Positions 58,635 through 64,000 of a stretch of DNA of 64,000 bases are shown one piece after another. A model generated the notes under the pieces. The model was not told where the DNA came from and did not search any database. It saw only the letters and a list, made by a program, of their open reading frames with translations. How positions within the stretch are numbered: position 1 is the stretch's first letter; every line of letters starts with the position of its first letter. Source of the stretch: Sphingomonas sp. HITSZ_GF (lineage in GTDB: Bacteria > Pseudomonadota > Alphaproteobacteria > Sphingomonadales > Sphingomonadaceae); the NCBI RefSeq assembly GCF_029543155.1, contig NZ_JARQXA010000008.1, positions 62,001 through 126,000 on the forward strand, in the 5' to 3' direction. Both the position numbers and the translations under genes were made by a program.

Positions 58635-59744
58635 ATGTATAGCGAGAGCGATCTGGCCAGTGCCGTGGAAGCGGGGGCGCTTTCGCCCGCCGCGGCCAAT
58701 GCGCTGCGCAACTATGTCGCCGAGCGCCGATCGGCGCCTGCGGTGGACGAAGAGCATTTCAAGCTGCTCACCGGCTTCAACGACATCTTCGTGGCGATTG
58801 CCGCGACGCTGATCCTGGTCGCCGCTGGGCGCATCGGCGCCTATTTCGGCGAGATGCTGATCGGCGCGGGCCCGGAGCCGCGGATTGTCGGCGGCTACAT
58901 GATCGGCGGGGGCATCGCCGTGGCCGTGACCAGCTGGCTGCTCGCCGAATATTTCACTGCGCGGCGCCGGATGGCGCTGCCCTCGATCCTGCTGCTGTTC
59001 GGCTTTGTCGGCGGCGTGGGCGCGACGCTGGCGGGCATCTTCGCCGCCAACATCCCCTGGATCGAGGAGCAGATGCGGATCGCCACCGACCTGCAGCGCC
59101 AGCAGCTTGGCGCCGGCATCGCCGCGATCGTCGGCCTGCTGACCGCGGCGGCCGCCTGGATCCACTGGAAGCGCTTCATGGTGCCGATCACCGTCGCCGC
59201 CGGCGCGATGGTCGTTGTCGGCATGGGCGTGGCGATGCTGCTCGCGCTGGTGCCCCAGGCCCAGGACTGGGTAAACGAGGCGCTGCTCGTTGCCGGCGTG
59301 GCGATGTTCTTCTTCGCGATGCGCTGGGACATGAGCGACCTGGAGCGCCGCACCCGCCGCTCGGACGTGGCCTTCTGGCTCCACCTCGCCGCGGCGCCGC
59401 TGATCGCGCACCCGGTATTCCACATGCTCGGCGTGTTCGACGGCGACGTGACCGGCCCGACCGCGGCCGTGGTGATCGCACTCTATGTCGTCTTCGCCTT
59501 CGTGGCGCTGGCGGTGGACCGCCGCGCGCTGCTCGTCTCGAGCCTGATCTACGTGCTGTGGGCGATGTACGCGCTGTTCCAGGCGACCGGCGCGGTCGAG
59601 CTGGCGGCCGCCCTCACCGCGCTGGTGATCGGCTCGGCGCTGCTGCTGCTCTCCGCCTTCTGGCAGCCGATGCGCCGCATCGTCGTCGGCCTGCTCGGCG
59701 GGCTCGAGGAGCGGCTGCCGCCGACCCAACTGATTACGGCCTGA
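58635..59744 (+). CDS. Polytopic membrane protein of unknown function
   Basis: A 369-residue protein. The first 45 residues are soluble and Ala-rich (ESDLASAVEAGALSPAAANALRNYV), resembling the N-terminus of DUF2157-type proteins. Around ten hydrophobic helices follow, for example FVAIAATLILVAAGRIGAYF, GAGIAAIVGLLTAAAAWIHW and TVAAGAMVVVGMGVAMLLAL. A short basic C-terminal tail ends the protein. No catalytic motif is apparent. AGGAGGAG lies upstream of the ATG. It stands alone and is followed by a strong terminator. Confidence 0.8.
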   Translation: MYSESDLASAVEAGALSPAAANALRNYVAERRSAPAVDEEHFKLLTGFNDIFVAIAATLILVAAGRIGAYFGEMLIGAGPEPRIVGGYMIGGGIAVAVTSWLLAEYFTARRRMALPSILLLFGFVGGVGATLAGIFAANIPWIEEQMRIATDLQRQQLGAGIAAIVGLLTAAAAWIHWKRFMVPITVAAGAMVVVGMGVAMLLALVPQAQDWVNEALLVAGVAMFFFAMRWDMSDLERRTRRSDVAFWLHLAAAPLIAHPVFHMLGVFDGDVTGPTAAVVIALYVVFAFVALAVDRRALLVSSLIYVLWAMYALFQATGAVELAAALTALVIGSALLLLSAFWQPMRRIVVGLLGGLEERLPPTQLITA

Positions 59745-59814
59745 TTGGACCCAGGCCGGTTCCTCCTCCGGGAGGAAGAGAGCTCAGGTCCCCAGCCCGG
59801 CTCTCAATACCCTG

Positions 59815-59847
59815 CCCCTCCCGCGCTCCGGCGCGGGAGGGGTTTTT
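59815..59847 (+). terminator. Strong intrinsic terminator
   Basis: CCCCTCCCGCGC and GCGCGGGAGGGG form a perfect 12-bp stem with a 4-nt loop and a T5 run. It lies 71 nt after the membrane protein gene. Confidence 0.9.
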
Positions 59848-59871
59848 CGTCGGGTGCTCGATAACTTGCTT

Positions 59872-59950
59872 GTTCCCCGGCAGAAGCCGGGGCCCAGGGG
59901 CACGAGCGACATGGCAGAGAAACCCTGGGCCCCGGCTTTCGCCGGGGAAC
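59872..59950. repeat. Paired palindromic repeat, copy 9
   Basis: A GTTCCCCGGCAGAAGCCGGG variant with its inverted partner (CCCGGCTTTCGCCGGGGAAC). The outer end differs from the GTCA family, so this may be a subfamily. Confidence 0.8.
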
Positions 59951-59971
59951 AGCTTTCTTCTCGATGCTGGC

Positions 59972-60310
59972 CTATTCCTCGACCAGCTTCATCAGCCGGC
60001 GCTCGACCGGCGCCAGCACCGGGCCGAGCTCGTGGCCGCGCTTGAGGATCGTGCCGCTTTCGCCGACCAGCGCCCACATGCCCTGGCGGTTGCGCAGCGC
60101 CGGGCGCTTCTCGATGCGGAATTCGGGGCGCTCGGCGGCGCGGCGGAAGGCGGCGAACACGGCGGCGTCGAGATCGAACGACATCGCATAGTCGCGCCAA
60201 TGGCCGGCGGCGACCATGCGGCCGTAGAGATCGAGGATGCGCGTGAGCTCCGGGCGATCGAAGCCGACCTGGCCGGGGCGTCCGAGAGGGAGCGGCGTTA
60301 CGGTTCCCAT
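59972..60310 (-). CDS. DUF2794-family protein
   Basis: A 112-residue protein. FDRPELTRILDLYGRMVAAGHWRDYAMSFD and FEFRIEKRP-like segments (RPEFRIEKRPALRNRQGMWALVG) match my recollection of DUF2794, a family common in alphaproteobacteria. Function is unknown. It starts directly after the cysE stop (TAG-ATG, no gap), so translation is probably coupled. It is cytoplasmic, with no signal peptide or helix. Confidence 0.75.
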   Translation of the reverse strand: MGTVTPLPLGRPGQVGFDRPELTRILDLYGRMVAAGHWRDYAMSFDLDAAVFAAFRRAAERPEFRIEKRPALRNRQGMWALVGESGTILKRGHELGPVLAPVERRLMKLVEE

Positions 60311-61000
60311 CTAGGCGCTGTCGCGCTGCTCCCCATCGGTGCGGCGTTCGGCGAGCACGGCGTCAAGCCGCTTGCGCATCGCCTCCAGCTCGCAGCGCAT
60401 GATCTCGAGCTTCTGCGTCTGCGGATCGAACAGCTCGCTGCACGGCGTGCCATAGGGCACGAAGTCCTTCTGCCACTTCTCGGCCTCGACCAGCGTCGGC
60501 TTGGCCGGGATGCCGACCATCACCGCGCCCGGCGCGACATCCTTGGTAACCACGGCATTGGCGCCGACACGGGCACGCTCGCCGACGGTGATCGGCCCCA
60601 GCACCTGCGCGCCCGAGCCGAGGATCGCGCCGTCGAGGATCGTCGGGTGGCGCTTGCCGGCCACGCCGTTGTCGGGGCTGGTGCCGCCCAGCGTGACGCA
60701 CTGGTAGATGGTGACGTCGTCGCCGATCTCCGCCGTCTCGCCGATCACGACGAAGCCGTGGTCGATGAAGAAGTTGCGGCCGATCTTCGCACCCGGATGG
60801 ATGTCGATCGCCGTTACCCAGCGCGACCAGTGGTTGACCACGCGGGCGAGGAAATAGAGGCGGCTGCGGAACAGCGCATGCGCGATCCGGTGATAGCCGA
60901 GCGCCCATACGCCCGGATAGAGCAGGATTTCCGCGCGGGATCGCGGCGCGGGATCGCGCGCCTTGATCGAATCCAGATACGCCACCAGGCGCTGCAACAT
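60311..61000 (-). CDS. cysE: Serine O-acetyltransferase
   Basis: A 229-residue left-handed beta-helix enzyme. YHRIAHALF, VTAIDIHPGAKIGRNFFIDHGFVVIGETAEIGDDVTIYQ and GKRHPTILDGAILGSGAQVLGPI are the CysE core, with the catalytic Asp and His in IDHG. It acetylates serine to O-acetylserine, the acceptor for sulfide. I chose ATG 61000 because AAGGGGA precedes it; ATG 61030 has no ribosome binding site. The C-terminal tail is longer than EpsC-type proteins. Confidence 0.92.
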   Translation of the reverse strand: MLQRLVAYLDSIKARDPAPRSRAEILLYPGVWALGYHRIAHALFRSRLYFLARVVNHWSRWVTAIDIHPGAKIGRNFFIDHGFVVIGETAEIGDDVTIYQCVTLGGTSPDNGVAGKRHPTILDGAILGSGAQVLGPITVGERARVGANAVVTKDVAPGAVMVGIPAKPTLVEAEKWQKDFVPYGTPCSELFDPQTQKLEIMRCELEAMRKRLDAVLAERRTDGEQRDSA

Positions 61001-61168
61001 GGCCGGTCCCCTTTGATCGGGTGCCCACATAATAGCTTAGCCGCCGGAATTCCAGAACGGCCCATGCCGATGCCCATATTGGGCTTTGCCGCGCTAAAGC
61101 GGATGTATCTTGTTGGAACTTGTTACGGCGGCCATCCATTCCGTCCCGGCCCAACCTTCAAGGTGCGA

Positions 61169-61933
61169 ATGATCTTTGGAATAGACCTGTCCGCCCTGCT
61201 GCCGTTCATCGCCGTGGGCTTCGCCGCCCAGATGGTCGACGGCGCGCTGGGGATGGCGTTCGGGGTAATCAACTCCACGCTGCTCGTCAGCGTGATGGGA
61301 GTGCCGCCGGCGCATGCCTCCGCGATGGTCCACACCGTCGAGACCTTCACCACCGCCGCTTCGGGGGCGAGCCATATCTGGCACAAGAACGTCAACTGGA
61401 AGCTGTTCGGCCGGCTGCTGATCCCCGGCGTGATCGGCGGCGTGCTGGGCGCCTATGTGCTGAGCAACGTCGACGCATCGGTCACCCGCCCCTTCGTGAT
61501 GACCTATCTCGCCTCGATCGGCATCTACCTGCTCTACCGTGCCTGGCGCGGGAAGGTGGAGCCACGCGAGCCCAAGATCATCGAGCCGCTCGGCCTGGCC
61601 GGCGGCTTCCTCGATGCGGCGGGCGGCGGCGGCTGGGGGCCGGTGGTGACCAGCAACCTGCTCGTCCAGGGCGCTTCCCCGCGCACCACGATCGGCACGG
61701 TGAACACGGTGGAGTTCTTCCTGACCACCACCGTCTCCGCCGCGTTCATCGCGACGCTGGGCTGGGCAGCGTTCACGCTGCAGACCGTGGGCATCCTGAT
61801 CGGCGGACTGGTCGCAGCGCCGTTCGGCGGAATGCTCGCCAAGCGGGTGCCGACCCGGGCGCTGATGGCGCTGGTCGGCGTGCTGCTGACCATCACCAGC
61901 GCCTGGTCGGTGTACGTCGCGCTCAACCATTGA
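61169..61933 (+). CDS. Sulfite exporter TauE/SafE-family permease
   Basis: A 254-residue membrane protein with about eight helices. LPFIAVGFAAQMVDGALGMAFG and the second-repeat GFLDAAGGGGWGPVVTSNLLVQG are the paired family motifs, and the internal duplication is visible. Family members move sulfite, sulfonates or other organic anions. The neighbouring cysE and the sulfate genes at 16705-20957 point to sulfur, without proof. It is divergent from cysE across 168 bp. Confidence 0.88.
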   Translation: MIFGIDLSALLPFIAVGFAAQMVDGALGMAFGVINSTLLVSVMGVPPAHASAMVHTVETFTTAASGASHIWHKNVNWKLFGRLLIPGVIGGVLGAYVLSNVDASVTRPFVMTYLASIGIYLLYRAWRGKVEPREPKIIEPLGLAGGFLDAAGGGGWGPVVTSNLLVQGASPRTTIGTVNTVEFFLTTTVSAAFIATLGWAAFTLQTVGILIGGLVAAPFGGMLAKRVPTRALMALVGVLLTITSAWSVYVALNH

Positions 61934-62081
61934 GCCACAGGGCGCGCCACGCCAGGCGCGCCCTGCCCCGCGCTAACTATCCTGCAACGCAGCAGTTTTC
62001 GTAATTTACGCGTTTTATAAGAGCGGGTGTGAACAGCGTGGTGTGACACTCATAACTGCATGGCATTGCAGATAATTCACC

Positions 62082-62109
62082 CGATCAATCAATTTATCGG
62101 AATTGATCG
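62082..62109. promoter_or_regulatory. Inverted repeat upstream of ahpC
   Basis: CGATCAAT and ATTGATCG are separated by 12 bp in the 280-bp gap 61934-62213. A second short palindrome (CTGCA-TGGCAT-TGCAG) lies at 62056-62071. Either could be an operator, for example for a LysR-type regulator such as OxyR, which often controls ahpC; the match to an OxyR site is not clear. Confidence 0.4.
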
Positions 62110-62213
62110 ATGAAACCGATCATCGCGAACGGGCTTTCCAATTTCACATTGCGGCGCAGCAGCACTATCTCGCCATTGCAACAACAACCCCCGTTCCGGA
62201 GGAATACCAAGCA

Positions 62214-62777
62214 ATGGCTCTCATCGGCAGCACCATCAAGCCGTTCACCGCGCAGGCCTTCAAGGAAGGCAAGTTCGTCCAGGTCACCGACGCGGACGTG
62301 AAGGGCAAGTGGGCGGTGTTCTTCTTCTACCCGGCGGACTTCACCTTCGTGTGCCCGACCGAGCTCGAGGACCTGGCGGACATCTATCCGCAGCTCCAGA
62401 AGATGGGCGTCGAGGTGTATTCGGTTTCGACCGACACGCACTTCAGCCACAAGGCCTGGCACGACACCTCGCCCGCGATCGGCAAGATCAACTACTACAT
62501 GCTGGGCGACCAGAACCACGTGCTGTCGACCAACTTCGACGTGCTGCGTGAGGGCCAGGGCCTGGCCGACCGCGGCACCTTCGTCGTCGATCCGGAAGGC
62601 GTGATCCAGCTGGTCGAGATCACCAGCGAGGGCGTGGGCCGCAACGCGGCCGAGCTGCTCCGCAAGATCAAGGCTGCGCAGTACATCGCCGCGCACCCGG
62701 GCGAAGTCTGCCCCGCCAAGTGGGAAGAAGGCGCCGAGACCCTCGCGCCGTCGCTCGACCTGGTCGGCAAGATCTGA
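62214..62777 (+). CDS. ahpC: Alkyl hydroperoxide reductase subunit C (peroxiredoxin)
   Basis: A 187-residue 2-Cys peroxiredoxin. The peroxidatic Cys lies in FFFYPADFTFVCPTELEDLAD, and the resolving Cys in HPGEVCPAKWEEG near the C-terminus. STDTHFSHKAWHD is the AhpC-type segment. It reduces peroxides and is recycled by AhpF. ATG 62214 follows GGAGG; the in-frame extension upstream is not homologous and was rejected. Confidence 0.97.
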   Translation: MALIGSTIKPFTAQAFKEGKFVQVTDADVKGKWAVFFFYPADFTFVCPTELEDLADIYPQLQKMGVEVYSVSTDTHFSHKAWHDTSPAIGKINYYMLGDQNHVLSTNFDVLREGQGLADRGTFVVDPEGVIQLVEITSEGVGRNAAELLRKIKAAQYIAAHPGEVCPAKWEEGAETLAPSLDLVGKI

Positions 62778-62784
62778 TCCCCCA

Positions 62785-62814
62785 GGCGCCCGTTAGCCCC
62801 CTTTTTCGGGCGCC
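62785..62814 (+). terminator. Hairpin after ahpC
   Basis: GGCGCCCG and CGGGCGCC form a perfect 8-bp stem with a 14-nt loop 7 nt after the ahpC stop. The T5 run is inside the loop, so on its own this is a weak terminator. Confidence 0.5.
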
Positions 62815-62819
62815 CATCG

Positions 62820-62862
62820 CGGCCCGGGACGAATGCCATCCCTATCGTCCCGGGCCGTTTTG
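62820..62862 (+). terminator. Second, stronger terminator between ahpC and ahpF
   Basis: GGCCCGGGACGA and TCGTCCCGGGCC pair perfectly over 12 bp with a 12-nt loop, extended by one outer pair and followed by TTTTGT. Confidence 0.75.
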
Positions 62863-62871
62863 TATCCAGCT

Positions 62872-63001
62872 CGTCACCCCGGCCCTGTGCCGGGGTCCAC
62901 TGGGCAACCGGTGATGCGGCCAGAGAGATGCGGCCGCGCCCCACAATGACCACCGCCAGTCCTCGCGGCGCGGTGGACCCCGGAACAAGTCCGGGGTGAC
63001 G
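62872..63001. repeat. Paired palindromic repeat, copy 10
   Basis: CGTCACCCCGGCCCTGTGCC with an inverted partner (GGAACAAGTCCGGGGTGACG), similar to copy 4. The middle is about 75 bp, the longest in the window. It ends 15 bp before the ahpF ATG. Confidence 0.9.
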
Positions 63002-63016
63002 CAGAAGGAAGATGCC

Positions 63017-64000
63017 ATGCTCGACGCCAATTTGACCCAGCAGCTCAAGGGCTATCTCGCGAACATCCGCGAGCCGATCGAGCTGGTCGCCAGCCTGGGC
63101 GACGACGCGAAGTCGCGCGAGCTGGAGGAGCTGCTGAGCGAGATCGCCGCGCTTTCGGACAAGGTCGCGATGATCCGCGCCGATGACGACGCCCGCAAGC
63201 CCAGCTTCCTGATCCGCCGCACCGGCACCGATATCGGCGTGCGCTTCGCCGGCCTGCCGATGGGGCATGAGTTCACTTCGCTGGTGCTCGCGCTGCTCCA
63301 GGTTGGCGGCCACCCGAGCAAGGCGGCGCAGGAGCTGATCGAGCAGGTGAAGAACCTGGACGGCGACTACAGCTTCGAGACCTATTTCTCGCTGAGCTGC
63401 CAGAACTGCCCGGACGTGGTGCAGGCGCTGAACCTGATGGCGGTGCTCAACCCGCGCATCAAGCACGTCTCGATCGACGGCGGCCTGTTCCCGGCCGAGG
63501 TCGAAGCGCGCAAGGTGATGGCGGTGCCGACGGTATTCCTGAACGGCGAGCCCTTTGCCAGCGGCCGCATGGAGCTGGAGCAGATCGTCGCCAAGATCGA
63601 CAGCGGCGCGGAGAAGCGCACTGCTGCCAAGATCGCCGGCAAGGATCCGTTCGAAGTGCTGGTGGTCGGCGGTGGCCCTGCCGGCGCGGCTGCGGCGATC
63701 TATTCGGCGCGCAAGGGCATCCGCACCGGCATCGCGGCGGAGCGCTTCGGCGGCCAGGTGCTCGATACGATGAGCATCGAGAATTTCATCTCGGTGAGCC
63801 ACACCGAGGGCCCGAAGCTCGCCGCGCATCTGGAGCAGCACGTCAAGGATTATGACGTCGATATCATGAACCACCAGCGCGCCGCGAAGCTGATCCCGGC
63901 GAAGCAGGAAGGCGGGCTGCATGAAGTGGTGCTGGAAAGCGGCGCGAGCCTGAAGGCGCGCACCGTGATCCTTTCCACCGGCGCGCGCTGGCGGACGATG
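63017..64000 (+). CDS. ahpF: Alkyl hydroperoxide reductase subunit F (3' partial)
   Basis: The first 328 residues of AhpF, cut by the window edge. The N-terminal double thioredoxin-like domain has the redox pair SCQNCPDVVQALNLMAVLNP and the cis-Pro segment VMAVPTVFLNGEPF. The flavoprotein domain begins with the FAD motif VLVVGGGPAGAAAAIYSARKG. It transfers electrons from NAD(P)H to AhpC. Two terminator-like hairpins and a repeat separate it from ahpC, so it may have its own promoter within 62862-63016. An AGAAGGAAG site precedes the ATG. Confidence 0.95.
   Translation, partial: MLDANLTQQLKGYLANIREPIELVASLGDDAKSRELEELLSEIAALSDKVAMIRADDDARKPSFLIRRTGTDIGVRFAGLPMGHEFTSLVLALLQVGGHPSKAAQELIEQVKNLDGDYSFETYFSLSCQNCPDVVQALNLMAVLNPRIKHVSIDGGLFPAEVEARKVMAVPTVFLNGEPFASGRMELEQIVAKIDSGAEKRTAAKIAGKDPFEVLVVGGGPAGAAAAIYSARKGIRTGIAAERFGGQVLDTMSIENFISVSHTEGPKLAAHLEQHVKDYDVDIMNHQRAAKLIPAKQEGGLHEVVLESGASLKARTVILSTGARWRTM

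Noticed and set aside
59558..61168. In-frame upstream extension of the TauE-like gene
   Set aside because: It would run through the end of the membrane protein gene, a strong terminator, repeat copy 9, DUF2794 and cysE. The family homology starts at 61169.

Overview
The window is GC-rich chromosomal DNA that looks like a sphingomonad (Sphingomonas or a close relative, Alphaproteobacteria). The evidence is the alphaproteobacterial-type GshA, an HWE histidine kinase, DUF2794, a CtrA-type TTAA-N7-TTAA box, PstC/PstA with long N-terminal extensions, SpsB/GelB-like exopolysaccharide priming, and ten dispersed paired palindromic repeats. I found no rRNA, tRNA, CRISPR array, insertion sequence or prophage. 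Most of it is housekeeping chromosome, with several accessory modules that deserve attention.

Layout. 1-5000: the tail of an intradiol-dioxygenase-like gene, then a minus-strand signalling set (EAL protein, TPR hybrid kinase, single receiver). 5097-5321: a 21-residue peptide gene with a CtrA box, a structured 3' UTR and a strong terminator. 5529-10066: UDP-xylose synthase, UDP-glucose dehydrogenase, a Nit1-like amidase and GshA. 10147-13068: a BadF-type sugar kinase, MurQ and NagA for amino-sugar and peptidoglycan recycling. 13144-16517: an exopolysaccharide priming transferase facing rfbA-rfbB. 16705-20957: sulfate activation (cysD, cysNC, a Nudix gene, cysQ). 21182-22333: a membrane protein fused to a SET domain. 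22330-29652: cyclic-di-GMP and histidine-kinase signalling genes around a CitE-like lyase. 29994-39326: a giant autotransporter adhesin with a 270-bp tandem repeat. 39709-41365: a phage-tail-collar (MdpB-like) protein, a DUF6916-like protein and a GNAT enzyme. 41369-45735: glmS, a small secreted protein, glmU and gph. 46214-48903: an HprK-like kinase, PqqD-like and nucleotidyltransferase cassette with a Tat-exported small protein upstream. 49115-56307: phoR-pstSCAB-phoU-phoB. 56544-64000: two paralogous proline-rich secreted proteins, a short-chain dehydrogenase, a membrane protein, cysE with DUF2794, a TauE-like transporter, ahpC and the start of ahpF.

How it fits together. Sugar-nucleotide genes (UDP-GlcA, UDP-Xyl, dTDP-4-keto-6-deoxyglucose, UDP-GlcNAc through GlmS and GlmU) and the priming transferase feed envelope polysaccharide. 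Cyclic-di-GMP enzymes and the adhesin suggest control of surface attachment. CysD, CysNC, CysQ, CysE and GshA link sulfate to cysteine and glutathione. The pho regulon is a complete sensor-transporter-regulator operon.

The best candidates for an undescribed system are the PqqD/HprK-like/nucleotidyltransferase cassette, which resembles lasso-peptide tailoring genes but has no lasso cyclase or protease nearby; the CtrA-linked micro-peptide; the membrane SET-domain fusion; and the tail-collar module beside the giant adhesin.
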